Below are positions 27,240 through 35,023 of a stretch of DNA of 64,000 nt, in pieces. The notes below the pieces were generated by a model. The model did no database searches. It saw only the letters and a program-made list of their open reading frames with translations, and was not told the origin of the DNA. Source of the stretch: Sandaracinaceae bacterium (GTDB taxonomy: Bacteria > Myxococcota_A > Polyangia > Polyangiales > Sandaracinaceae); the NCBI GenBank assembly GCA_019637095.1, contig JAHBWG010000041.1, positions 1-64,000 on the forward strand, given 5' to 3'. Position 1 is the stretch's first letter; the number at the start of each line of letters is the position of its first letter. A program made the position numbers and the translations under genes.

Positions 27240-27704
27240 TCAGGGGGACCGCGAGGGGCGCGCGGCGTCGGGTGCGCGGGCCGTGCGCGCCGCGACGACG
27301 CGCCCCGCGCCGACGAAGACCGCCACGCCGAGCGCGTCGGCGAGCAGGTCCAAGAGATCGAACGAGCGCGCGGGCACCGCGAGCTGGCTCACCTCCTCGG
27401 CGAGCACGAGCGCGAACACGACGGCAGAGGCGAGCGGAACGCGCAGGCGGCCGAGGCGCGCGTCGCGGCGGCCCGCGGCCAGGTCGGCGAGCAGGGCGAG
27501 CGCGCCGATCAGCGCGAAGTGCCCGAGCTTGTCGCCATACGGCACGTGCGCGACGGCCGAGAAGAGGGTCGCCGCGCCGCCGAGATCGGCGACCGCGACG
27601 ATGGCGATCACGACGGCCGCGTAGGCGCCGAGCGCGAGGGTCCACGATGCGCGCACGTCTCGAGCACGGACGGCCCGCGCGCGATGTTCCCGTGGCAGGC
27701 TCAC
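27240..27704 (-). CDS. VanZ-like family membrane protein
   Basis: The 154-residue protein has four predicted membrane helices. It contains the VanZ-family features VPYGDKLGHFALIGALALL, a conserved Glu in FALVLAEEVSQLAVP, and the FDLLDLLADALGV segment with the characteristic Asp residues. VanZ confers low-level teicoplanin resistance in enterococci, but most relatives have unknown envelope functions. The start is uncertain: the GTG at 27704 adds a basic leader of about 20 residues before the first helix (WTLALGAYAAVVIAIV). It is divergent from a small lipoprotein gene whose GTG begins 5 bp away, so their promoters must overlap the coding regions or one start lies further in. Confidence 0.75.
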   Translation of the reverse strand: MSLPREHRARAVRARDVRASWTLALGAYAAVVIAIVAVADLGGAATLFSAVAHVPYGDKLGHFALIGALALLADLAAGRRDARLGRLRVPLASAVVFALVLAEEVSQLAVPARSFDLLDLLADALGVAVFVGAGRVVAARTARAPDAARPSRSP

Positions 27705-27708
27705 GCCC

Positions 27709-27999
27709 GTGCCGCGCCTGCTGCTCGCCTTCCTGTTCGCCGCCGGCTGCTACGCCGAGCCGCCGCCGCCCGCGTCGAGCGCGGAGCTCACCGGCTGCCG
27801 CCCCGGCGCGTACGGCGCGCTGAGCGAGCACCGCTGCCGCGACGATCGCGACTGCGTGCTCTGCGCGTGCGCGCGCGTCGAGTCGCGCGGGCGCCTCGCG
27901 GTGACGAACGCCGCGTGCCCGCCCGATCCCGCGTGCGATGCCGAGGCCCACTGCTGCCACGGTCGATGCGTGCGCACGCTCGGTCCGCCGCGCTTTTGA
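27709..27999 (+). CDS. small Cys-rich lipoprotein
   Basis: The 96-residue product starts from GTG with MPRLLLAFLFAAGC, a short but good lipoprotein signal (Cys 14). The mature portion has about ten Cys residues, for example GCRPGAYGALSEHRCRDDRD, CVLCAC, CPPDPACDAEAHCCHGRC. This indicates several disulfides outside the cytoplasm. The pattern RDDRDCVLCAC resembles short Cys-rich lipoproteins common in myxobacteria, for which no activity is known. Its stop lies 41 bp from the convergent hflX stop. Confidence 0.68.
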   Translation: MPRLLLAFLFAAGCYAEPPPPASSAELTGCRPGAYGALSEHRCRDDRDCVLCACARVESRGRLAVTNAACPPDPACDAEAHCCHGRCVRTLGPPRF

Positions 28000-28039
28000 G
28001 GTGGCGGAGGGGTCGCTCCGACCGACCGTCTCGCCGCGC

Positions 28040-29767
28040 TCACGGGGCGGCGACGGGCAGGTCGTCGTCGAGCGCGTGGTCTTCGAGCTCGTCGGGCGCG
28101 CGCTCGTCGGGGGCCTCGCGCTCGACGAGGCGGTCCTCGCCGAGCGGCCAGAGGTGGCGCTCGATCGCCTCGAGGAGCGGGCGCAGCGTGGTGCGGTCGA
28201 GCGCGCTGACCGTCGGGCCGCGCCCCGCCGCGATGCGCTCCGCCTCGCCGGGCGGCAGGCGGTCGCGCTTGTTGAACACGGTGAGGCGCGGCATCGTCGC
28301 GAGCTCGAGCTTGCCGAGGATCTCCTCGGTCGCGCGCACGTGCTCGGCGATCGCCGGATCGGAGACGTCGACGACGTGGAGCAAGAGGTCGGCGTCCTGC
28401 GCCTCCTCGAACGTCGCGCGGAACGCCGCGAAGAGCTCCTTGGGCAGCTCGCGGATGAAGCCGACGGTGTCGGTGATCACGACCTCGCGCTCGCGCGGGA
28501 AGCGGATGCGGCGCGAGCGCGTGTCGAGCGTCGCGAAGAGCTTGTCCTCCGCGACCGTGTCCGCGCCGGTGAGCGCGTTGAGGAGCGTGCTCTTGCCCGC
28601 GTTCGTGTAGCCGACGATCGAGACGATCGGCACGTCGCGGCGGCCGCGGCGGCTGCGCCGCTGCTTGCGCTGCTTGCCGAGGCTCTTGAGCTCCGCCTCG
28701 AGCCGCGTGACGCGCTCGCGCGCGCGGCGCCGGCCGATCTCGAGCTTCGTCTCGCCGGGGCCGCGGCCGCCGATCCCGCCGGTGAGGCGTGACAACGAGT
28801 CGTCCTTGGTGCCGAGCCGCGGCAGCAGGTACTTCATCTGCGCGAGCTCGACCTGCAGCTTGCCGTCGCGGCTCTCCGCGCGCTGCGCGAAGATGTCGAG
28901 GATGAGCTGCGTGCGGTCGAGGATCTTGAGATCCGTGACGCGCGCGAGGGCGGCGCCCTGCGCCGGCGTGAGGTTGCGATCGAAGATCAGCACCTCGACG
29001 TCGAGCTGCATCGCGCGCAGCACGACCTCGTCGACCTTGCCGCGGCCGAGCACGAACTTCGGGTCGATCTGGGGCCGCACCTGCAAGACCACGTCGGCGA
29101 CGTCGACGCCCGCGGTGCGCGCGAGCTCCTCGAGCTCGTGCAGCGACTCCTCGGCGTGCAGGGCCCCGCGCCGGTCCGTGACGTGGACGAGGATCGCGCG
29201 GCCGTCCTTGGCATCGACCGCGCGGCTGCGCTGCTGCCGCGCGAACTCCTCCTCGAGCGCGCCGACGAGCTGCGCCGGGCTCACGTCGAGCTTGCCGTAG
29301 GGGATCGGGCCGACGGTCTCGTAGGGCGGCGCGTCGCCGTCGTCGGGGACGGGGACGTTGTGGCCGTAGTGCACGGTGCGCGGCTGGCCGTCGGCGCCGA
29401 CGTTGATCACCGCGACGAGGTCGAGCCGCAGCCGCGTGAGGTCGACGATGTCGTCGCGCGTGAGCCCCTCGGGGCCGAGGTGCGTGTGGATGAGCCGCAG
29501 GCCGCGGAAGCGCCCGCGCGCGGCGCGCAGGCGCCCGAAGTCCGGCAGCCAGAGCGTCGTCGCGTCGCCGACGATGACGAACTCGACGACGCCTTTGCGG
29601 TCGACGAGGACGCCCGCCTGACGCCCCGTCGCGTGGCTCACCTCGCAGAGCGAGCGCGCGAGCTCCGGCGTCAGCAGCTGCTCGAAGGGGACCTTGCGGC
29701 GGTAGATGCGCTCGAGCGCCTTGAGGTCGGCCGGCGCGAGCCCGGTGGTGTTCCCGTGGATCTCCAA
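28040..29767 (-). CDS. hflX: GTPase HflX with N-terminal extension
   Basis: HflX is a ribosome-associated GTPase that rescues or splits stalled 70S ribosomes. The 575-residue product has the HflX N-terminal domain (FVLGRGKVDEVVL, FDRNLTPAQGAALA), the glycine-rich GGIGGRGPGETKLE and a coiled coil. The G domain follows: G1 GYTNAGKST, G3 DTVGFIRELP and G4 NKRD. It is longer than the E. coli protein (426) because of a leader of roughly 190 residues. That leader contains RLIHTHLGPEGLTRDDIVDL and AVINVGADG, a segment also seen in some clostridial and archaeal HflX. The C-terminal 25 residues are acidic. The assignment is secure. The extension's role is unknown. Confidence 0.95.
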   Translation of the reverse strand: MEIHGNTTGLAPADLKALERIYRRKVPFEQLLTPELARSLCEVSHATGRQAGVLVDRKGVVEFVIVGDATTLWLPDFGRLRAARGRFRGLRLIHTHLGPEGLTRDDIVDLTRLRLDLVAVINVGADGQPRTVHYGHNVPVPDDGDAPPYETVGPIPYGKLDVSPAQLVGALEEEFARQQRSRAVDAKDGRAILVHVTDRRGALHAEESLHELEELARTAGVDVADVVLQVRPQIDPKFVLGRGKVDEVVLRAMQLDVEVLIFDRNLTPAQGAALARVTDLKILDRTQLILDIFAQRAESRDGKLQVELAQMKYLLPRLGTKDDSLSRLTGGIGGRGPGETKLEIGRRRARERVTRLEAELKSLGKQRKQRRSRRGRRDVPIVSIVGYTNAGKSTLLNALTGADTVAEDKLFATLDTRSRRIRFPREREVVITDTVGFIRELPKELFAAFRATFEEAQDADLLLHVVDVSDPAIAEHVRATEEILGKLELATMPRLTVFNKRDRLPPGEAERIAAGRGPTVSALDRTTLRPLLEAIERHLWPLGEDRLVEREAPDERAPDELEDHALDDDLPVAAP

Positions 29768-29795
29768 GCGAGTGAACTTACCCAGCGCCTCGCCC

Positions 29796-29880
29796 GGCGT
29801 CGAGGGTGCGGGCGTGGCTCACGCGCGCGCCTCGGCCGCCGGCGTGGCCTCGTCCGCGCCGCGCCACGCGCGCGACGCCG
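29796..29880 (+). repeat. 85-bp repeat, copy A
   Basis: This segment is about 90 % identical to 31629-31714 in the same orientation, with a 40-bp core that is identical. It contains a 7-bp stem, GCGTGGC (29842-29848) paired with GCCACGC (29863-29869). On the minus strand it encodes the last 19 codons and stop of the remnant gene here, and in copy B the last codons of glpD. The two copies flank the lipoprotein gene at 30168-31556. Confidence 0.75.
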
Positions 29881-30091
29881 GACTCCGGAGCATCCAGCGC
29901 AGTGACAGCGCGGGTTCGTTCTCTGGCGTGCCGATGTACATGGGGTTCCTGTGCTCTTCGGGCTCCGCAAGCTTTTGGGCGAGCTTGCCGGCGAGCCAAC
30001 CCGACGACGCGCAGGGCACGATGCCCGTGCTCATCACCGAAGCGCCACAAAGGAAGAGACTGTCGATCGGCGCGCGCGCGGAAACGAGAAG
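29819..30091 (-). pseudogene. C-terminal remnant of an FAD-dependent oxidoreductase, tailed with a glpD-like 3' end
   Basis: An open frame with strong GC3 bias encodes APIDSLFLCGASVMSTGIVP, then CASSGWLAGKLAQKLAEP and NPMYIGTPENEPALSLRW. The first block matches the C-terminal FAD-binding motif of phytoene-desaturase-like NAD(P)/FAD oxidoreductases (TPIxxLYLCGASTHPGG type). No start codon or N-terminal Rossmann motif precedes it: the rest of the gene is missing. The final 19 residues, ASRAWRGADEATPAAEARA, are nearly identical to the C-terminus of the neighbouring GlpD because of the 85-bp repeat. It therefore looks like a truncated and recombined gene end. A GTG at 30037 could in principle start a 72-residue peptide. 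Confidence 0.55.
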
Positions 30092-30167
30092 GCGGTGTGT
30101 GCGCGGGCGTGTGGGCCGCGACGATGGTCGCGACGAGGCCGATCAGCGGCCCGGTGCTCCGCGTCGC

Positions 30168-31556
30168 TCACTCCACGACGTCCACGCGGCGGACCCAGAG
30201 CTCGCTGCCATCCCACCAGCCGACGAGGAACCCGTGGTCGTCGCTGCCGACCCGGCAGTTGGTCATGCTGCCGCGGAACGACGAGGAGACGACCGTGGTC
30301 GCGGCGCCGCGCGGGCGTCCGTCGGGGCCCACGAGCCGGAACAGGACGTGGCTGTCCTCGCGACTCCCCGGCTCGCCACCGGGGACGCCCCAGCACACGC
30401 CAGCGAGCCCGAACTTGTTCGAGCCGACGACGTCGATCGCGTCGTGATGGTAGGCCTCTCCCATCTCGGGGCCCGCGGCGCCGATGTCGCGCGGACCGGC
30501 CACGGAGCGCAGCGCGAAGGGATCGTAGACCTCGACCTCCACGCGATGGTCGCGCACGAACGCCACGATCGCGAAGTCGCGCAGGGCGGCCATGGCCCCG
30601 TCCTGGGCCCGCCGGCTCCCGAGGGGGACGCGGCCCAGCTCGGCGCCCGTGGGGTCGACGACCACGAGGTCGGCCGGGCCTACCCCGTCTGTGAAGACCA
30701 GCGGGGCGATCGCCGCGCGGCTTCCGAAGCTCGCGGCCGAGAGCGTGTTCGTCGGCGGCGCGCGTGTGTCGACCGCGGCTCGCACCCCCGCGAGCTCGTC
30801 GAAGGGCGTGCTGCGGATCGCGTCCTCGCCTGACGTGAAGCCCAGCCACTGATCGCCGTGCGCGACATACGCGACGTCGGCCGCAGTACCAGGGCCGATG
30901 GGCAACCAGGGGCTGGCTGCCACGAACGCGCCGTCGAACAGGCGCACGCGCATGAGCATCGTCCGGTCGCTGGTGATCGCTAGGGCCCAGCGACCGGCCG
31001 CCCAACGGAGCGCCTGGGGCAGCGGCACGGCCTCCGGCTCGAAGGGCGGGAGGTCGAGGACGCGCGCTTCGCCGATCCGGCTTCCGTCGGCGGCGAGATC
31101 GAACACCACGAGGCGATTCACCATGCCCTCGGTCCGCGCGAAGACGCGCGCGACCGCGATCGCCCAACGGCCAGGGCCCCATGCGATCAAGGGCGGCTCG
31201 TGGAGGAGCGACATGCCCTCGTCGCGCGAGGTGACCCGGACGGGGTCGCCCAGCACGCAGCACGGATCGTCCTCGCCGAGGTCGGGCGGCTCGATCCAAT
31301 CGTCGTCGTCGTCGCTGGGTCGTCCGCCGGGGCCAGGGTCCGGCTCGGGCTCGCGGGGCAACGGTGGTCCCGCGTCGCGCGCGCCGGCGTCGGGTCGCGA
31401 GGGTTCACCCGCATCGAAGCCCGGCGGCGTCCCCGCGTCACCGCGCGGCGAGCCTGCGTCCACGGTCGAGCCCGGCGTCCCGTCGAAACCGTGGAGCAGG
31501 TAACAGCCTGGTGAGGCGGTGAGAGACAGCGCGACGAGGAGCGAGGCCGGACGCAT
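30168..31556 (-). CDS. lipoprotein with repeated beta segments, unknown function
   Basis: The 462-residue product has a signal, MRPASLLVALSLTASPGC, with Cys 18. A long Asp/Gly/Pro-rich linker carrying DDDDDWIEPPDLGEDDPCC follows. The mature domain is built of strands in a loose repeat pattern (PPLIAWGPGRWAIAVARVF, ALRWAAGRWALAITSDRT, DVAYVAHGDQWLGFTSGED), consistent with a beta-propeller-like surface protein. Its final strands include NCRVGSDDHGFLVGWWDGSE. It lies between the two copies of the 85-bp repeat, downstream of glpD on the same strand. The ATG at 31556 is used because it starts the signal; an upstream in-frame ATG would place 24 polar residues before it. Confidence 0.72.
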   Translation of the reverse strand: MRPASLLVALSLTASPGCYLLHGFDGTPGSTVDAGSPRGDAGTPPGFDAGEPSRPDAGARDAGPPLPREPEPDPGPGGRPSDDDDDWIEPPDLGEDDPCCVLGDPVRVTSRDEGMSLLHEPPLIAWGPGRWAIAVARVFARTEGMVNRLVVFDLAADGSRIGEARVLDLPPFEPEAVPLPQALRWAAGRWALAITSDRTMLMRVRLFDGAFVAASPWLPIGPGTAADVAYVAHGDQWLGFTSGEDAIRSTPFDELAGVRAAVDTRAPPTNTLSAASFGSRAAIAPLVFTDGVGPADLVVVDPTGAELGRVPLGSRRAQDGAMAALRDFAIVAFVRDHRVEVEVYDPFALRSVAGPRDIGAAGPEMGEAYHHDAIDVVGSNKFGLAGVCWGVPGGEPGSREDSHVLFRLVGPDGRPRGAATTVVSSSFRGSMTNCRVGSDDHGFLVGWWDGSELWVRRVDVVE

Positions 31557-31628
31557 GGCTTCCCCCAGTGTACCTCCACCCGTCGCCGACCCGCCGGAGC
31601 GCGTGCCCGGGGCCGCGCCTCGGTGCAC

Positions 31629-31714
31629 GGCGTCGAGGGCGGGGGCCGCGGCTCATGCGCGCGCGTCGGCCGCGGGCGTGGCCTCGTCCGCGCCGCGCCA
31701 CGCGCGCGACGCCG
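31629..31714 (+). repeat. 85-bp repeat, copy B
   Basis: This is the partner of 29796-29880, covering the last 20 codons of glpD, its stop and about 24 bp beyond. It has the same 7-bp stem (31676-31682 with 31697-31703). Because GlpD homologues normally end shortly after the AASRAWRG-like segment, this copy is likely the original. Confidence 0.75.
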
Positions 31715-33353
31715 CGACGACCGCGCGGTAGCGCTCGATCTCGCGCGCCTCGCGCGCGCCGTCCCAGCCCAGGAGCTTCGCCATGCGCGAGGCCACCGCG
31801 GGGAGCGCACCGAGCCCCTGATCGAGGTCGCGGTAGAAGAGCTGCGTGCGCCGCACCATCAGGTCGCACACGGTGGCGGCGAGCTCCTCCTGCACCGACC
31901 AGTCGACCACGGCGAGGATCTCGGGCCGGCCCTCGACCAGCCGCGCGCGCAGCGCGCGATCCTTGGCGACGAGGTGCGCGAGCTCGAGCGCGCGCATGCC
32001 GTAGGTGTCCGCGAGGTAGCGCGCGACGTCGCTCGGGACGTGCGGGTGTCCCGCCTTCTCGACCTCCTCGGCGACGCGCGCGTGATCGTCGTCCGCGGGC
32101 CAGCCGCGCGCGCCGGGCAGCGGCGCCTTGTCGGTGCGCGCCGGCTCGAGCTCCATCGCGCCATCCGTCAGCTCGAGCAGGCGCACGGCGGTGTCCACCA
32201 CCTCGGCGGCCATGCGGCGGTACGTCGTGAGCTTGCCGCCCGCGATCGTCACGAGGCCATCCGCGCCCACGACGATCGCGTGCTCGCGGCTCACCTTCGA
32301 CTCGCTCAGCTCGCCGTTCGCGTCGGGCGGCGCCATCAGCGGCCGGATCCCCGCCCACGTGCTGATGACGTGCGCGCGCGTCAGCTGGTGCTGCGGGAAG
32401 TAGCTGTTGGCGGCGTCGATCAGGTAGTCGACGTCCTCGGAGGTCGCGGCGACGTCGGCGGGGTCGCCCTCGAAGTCGGTGTCGGTCGTGCCGACGTAGG
32501 TGCGATCGCCCCACGGGATCGCGAAGAGCACGCGCTTGTCCGACGGGTGGAAGCACACGACGGCGTTCGAGAGCGGCAAGACGTCGCGCGCCACGACGAC
32601 GTGCACGCCCTTGGTCGGGCGCAAGAGCGGCCGCGCCTCCGCGTCGCTCATCGCGACCGTCGCGTCGGTCCACGGCCCGGTCGCGTTGACGACCGCGCGG
32701 GCCGCGACCTCGCGCACGGTTCCGTCGAGCCGATCCTCGACGCGCGCGCCCGCGATCCGCCCGTGCTCGTCCCGCAGGAACCCGGTGACCTTCGCCCACG
32801 TCGCGACCACGGCGCCGTTCTCGACGGCGTCGAGCGCGGTCTCGAGGGTCAGCCTCGCATCGTCGGTCGCGCAGTCGTAGTAGAGCGGGGCGCCCTTGAG
32901 ATCGCCGCGGCGGACGGCGGGCTCGACCTCGGCGACCTCCGCGGGCTTGAGGCTGCGCGGGCGCTTGGGCGAGCGGAAGAGCGAGAGCCCCTCGTAGAGC
33001 CGGATGCCCGTGTTGATCATCCAGAGCGGCTTGCGCGCGCCCTTGTAGACGGGGAACAGGAACCCGAGCGGGTTCACGAGGTGCGGCGCCATGTCCTGCA
33101 GGATCCGCCGCTCGGAGACCGACTCGAAGACGAGGCTGAACTCGTACTGCTCGAGGTAGCGCAGCCCGCCGTGGATCAGCTTGCTCGAGCGCGAGCTCGT
33201 GCCGAACGCGACGTCGTCCATGTCGACGCACGCGACGCGCAGGCCGCGGCGCGCGGCGTCCCGAGCGATGCCGGCGCCGGTGATCCCGGCGCCGACGACG
33301 AGCAGATCGAAGCGCCCGTCGAGGGCGTCCCACATGGCCTGGCGAGTCGGCAT
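31653..33353 (-). CDS. glpD: aerobic glycerol-3-phosphate dehydrogenase
   Basis: GlpD oxidises sn-glycerol 3-phosphate to dihydroxyacetone phosphate at the inner membrane, using FAD and passing electrons to quinone. The 566-residue product has the dinucleotide fold LLVVGAGITGAGIARDAARR (residues 17-36), SSRSSKLIHGGLRYLEQYEF, DARLTLETALDAV, WAGIRPLMAPP and VTIAGGKLTTYRRMA, plus the C-terminal cap domain. It is about 60 residues longer than the E. coli enzyme, mainly in the C-terminal region. A TetR gene starts just upstream on the same strand, with its stop 11 bp from the glpD start, so the two may be co-transcribed. The last codons lie in the 85-bp repeat. Confidence 0.93.
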   Translation of the reverse strand: MPTRQAMWDALDGRFDLLVVGAGITGAGIARDAARRGLRVACVDMDDVAFGTSSRSSKLIHGGLRYLEQYEFSLVFESVSERRILQDMAPHLVNPLGFLFPVYKGARKPLWMINTGIRLYEGLSLFRSPKRPRSLKPAEVAEVEPAVRRGDLKGAPLYYDCATDDARLTLETALDAVENGAVVATWAKVTGFLRDEHGRIAGARVEDRLDGTVREVAARAVVNATGPWTDATVAMSDAEARPLLRPTKGVHVVVARDVLPLSNAVVCFHPSDKRVLFAIPWGDRTYVGTTDTDFEGDPADVAATSEDVDYLIDAANSYFPQHQLTRAHVISTWAGIRPLMAPPDANGELSESKVSREHAIVVGADGLVTIAGGKLTTYRRMAAEVVDTAVRLLELTDGAMELEPARTDKAPLPGARGWPADDDHARVAEEVEKAGHPHVPSDVARYLADTYGMRALELAHLVAKDRALRARLVEGRPEILAVVDWSVQEELAATVCDLMVRRTQLFYRDLDQGLGALPAVASRMAKLLGWDGAREAREIERYRAVVAASRAWRGADEATPAADARA

Positions 33354-33363
33354 GACCCGAGAG

Positions 33364-33915
33364 CTAGCACGCCTCGCGGGCGGCGCGCCGGATCGCGTCG
33401 GCGAGGCGCGGGCTGTGGACCGCGCGCGACAAGAGCGTGGCCCCGACCCACGTGGACAAGAGGCGCATGGCTCGGGCGCGATCGCCGTCGAGCCGCTCGC
33501 TCATCGCGTCGAGGATGGCGCGGACCTCCGCCTCGAACGCGTCGCGCACCTCCGGCTCGGCGCGGGCGACCTCGGCGCCGAGCGCGGGGACGGCGCAGCC
33601 CTCTTCGGGGCGCCGCTGGTGCTCGCGCGAGAGGTAGCGCTCGGACGCGGCGCGCCGCCACGCGTCGCCGCGCAGCGCGGCGAGCCGACCCTCGAACAGG
33701 TTGCGGCGCGACTCGGCGAACGCCGCCTCGAGCGCCGCGCCGAGCAACGCGGCCTTGCTCTCGAAGTGCGCGTAGAAGCCCCCGCGGGTGAGGCCCGCGT
33801 CCGCCATGAGGTCGTCGACGCTCGTGTCGCGGTAGCCGCGACCGCGGAAGAGACGCGAGGCCGCCTCCACGATGCGCGCACGCGAGCGGGCCTTCTGCTC
33901 CGAGGATTCCGGCAT
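33364..33915 (-). CDS. TetR family transcriptional regulator
   Basis: The 183-residue protein has an N-terminal TetR helix-turn-helix, IVEAASRLFRGRGYRDTSVD followed by DLMADAGLTRGGFYAHFESK. The ligand-binding half (RRNLFEGRLAAL, GCAVPALGAEVARAEPEVRD, MRLLSTWVGATLLSRAV) is of the NemR/AcrR-like kind, with a Cys in EEGCAVPALG that is a conserved feature of electrophile-responsive members. I use the ATG at 33915, 20 codons inside the longest frame, because the family begins about 10 residues before the HTH. It is divergent from a VOC-domain gene and upstream of glpD. A putative operator lies before its start. It probably represses itself and one or both neighbours. Confidence 0.85.
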   Translation of the reverse strand: MPESSEQKARSRARIVEAASRLFRGRGYRDTSVDDLMADAGLTRGGFYAHFESKAALLGAALEAAFAESRRNLFEGRLAALRGDAWRRAASERYLSREHQRRPEEGCAVPALGAEVARAEPEVRDAFEAEVRAILDAMSERLDGDRARAMRLLSTWVGATLLSRAVHSPRLADAIRRAAREAC

Positions 33916-33957
33916 CGCGCCCGAGGATAGCAACTTCCCGATGGCGCGCCGGCCGGC

Positions 33958-33976
33958 CGATATGTTAGTCGTCATA
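33958..33976. promoter_or_regulatory. putative TetR operator between the TetR and VOC genes
   Basis: The AT-rich patch CGATATGTTAG (33958-33968) continues into GTCGTCAT, giving TATG-N8-CATA symmetry. It sits about 45 bp before the TetR start and 85 bp before the VOC gene. The 11-mer differs by one base from CGATATGTCAG in the operator-like repeat at 18295-18305. Function is inferred from location. Confidence 0.4.
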
Positions 33977-34061
33977 CCTCACGGGGCGGCGCAGTCGGTG
34001 GGCGATGCGCTCGCCGCTGCCCCGAGGCCCGCGCCGAGCGCGCAGACGAGAGGAACCGACG

Positions 34062-34817
34062 ATGACCGAACCGACCTACACCCCGGGCATGTTCGTGTGG
34101 CGCGAGCTGAACGTCCCCGACCTCGACAAAGCAAAGGGCTTTTACGGTGAGCTCTTCAATTGGGCCTTCGAGGACGTGCCGATGGGCGACTTCGACTACC
34201 CGATGATCAAGGCAGGCGATCAGGCGATCGGCGGCATGATGAAGATGGAGGGCGCCGAGCACCCGCCGCACTGGATGAGCTACGTCTCGGTCGAGGACGT
34301 CGACGCGTCGGCGAAGGCCGCCGCCGCGCGCGGCGGCAAGGTCGCGGTCGGCCCGATGGACATCCCCAACGTCGGCCGCTTCGCGGTCGTCGGGGACCCG
34401 GACGGCGCGTGGGTGACGGTGTTCCGCGCGGCGCAGGGCGACCCGGCCCCCGGGCAGATGCCGGGCCTGGGCACGTTCTGCTGGGAGACGCTCAGCGCCA
34501 ACGACCTCGCGCGCGCAGAAGCGTTCTACGCCGAGGTCGTCGGTTGGAGCGTCGGGCCTGGGCCCGGCGGCCCGGACAACCACGTGTTCAAGGTGGGCGA
34601 GGTCGCGGTCGCCGACGTGCAGAAGGCGCAGAACATGCCGCCGAGCTGGGCGACCTACGTGGTCGTCGCGAACCTCGCGGACGCGCACGCCAAGCTGACG
34701 AAGCTCGGCGGCAAGACGTTCCTCGAGCGCTACGACGTCCCCGGCGTCGGCGGCATCGGCTTCTTCGCCGACCCGCAGGGCGCGATGCTCGGCCTGTTCG
34801 AGCCGTCGGCCGGTTGA
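34062..34817 (+). CDS. VOC (glyoxalase/bleomycin-resistance) protein, two domains
   Basis: The 251-residue protein comprises two tandem vicinal-oxygen-chelate modules. The first has GMFVWRELNVPDLDKAKGFY, GGMMKMEGAEHPPHWMSYV and FAVVGDPDGAWVTVFRA. The second has GTFCWETLSANDLARAEAFY and FFADPQGAMLGLFEPSAG. This arrangement matches the VOC subgroup annotated in actinobacteria and myxobacteria as hydroxylase-like or glyoxalase-like, with no established substrate. The ATG at 34062 follows AGAGGA and begins directly at the domain. Divergence from a TetR gene suggests induction by a small molecule, perhaps an electrophile. Confidence 0.86.
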   Translation: MTEPTYTPGMFVWRELNVPDLDKAKGFYGELFNWAFEDVPMGDFDYPMIKAGDQAIGGMMKMEGAEHPPHWMSYVSVEDVDASAKAAAARGGKVAVGPMDIPNVGRFAVVGDPDGAWVTVFRAAQGDPAPGQMPGLGTFCWETLSANDLARAEAFYAEVVGWSVGPGPGGPDNHVFKVGEVAVADVQKAQNMPPSWATYVVVANLADAHAKLTKLGGKTFLERYDVPGVGGIGFFADPQGAMLGLFEPSAG

Positions 34818-34874
34818 GCTCCCGTCTGTCGATGGATCGAGCGCGGACGCGCCCGACGGCGCCGTTCGAGGCCA

Positions 34875-35015
34875 GGCCATCGCGCAGCGATGGCCGTCGG
34901 CCGAGGGGGCCCCATCGCCCCGCGATGGGGTCGAACGCGGCCCCGCCGCGTTCGGACTGGGGAAGGGGCCCCGCTGCGGCTTTGCCGCAGCGGGGGAGGG
35001 GTGCGAAGCACCCCT
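34875..35015. repeat. array of five consecutive perfect stem-loops
   Basis: Five perfect inverted repeats lie within 141 bp between convergent genes: 34875-34895 (9-bp stem, loop GCA), 34910-34930 (9 bp, loop CCC), 34932-34954 (9 bp, loop CCCCG), 34969-34995 (12 bp, loop TTT) and 34997-35015 (8 bp, loop GAA). The first two share the arm core CCATCGC/GCGATGG. The fifth contains GCGAAGC and the first GCGCAGC, members of the exceptionally stable GCGNAGC DNA mini-hairpin class. The array may terminate transcription from both sides, stabilise RNA ends, or bind a protein in extruded form. No coding frame is evident here. Confidence 0.9.
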
Positions 35016-35023
35016 CAGCCAAC

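Noticed and set aside
29819-30037. An intact 72-residue gene starting at GTG 30037
   Set aside because: Meaningful sequence continues upstream of that codon without a start, the match is to the C-terminal end of a much larger enzyme, and its own end is repeat-derived.
34875-35015. Reading the hairpin cluster as a CRISPR array or an integron attC-like site
   Set aside because: There are no regularly spaced identical repeats with unique spacers, no cas or integrase gene nearby, and the stems differ in sequence.
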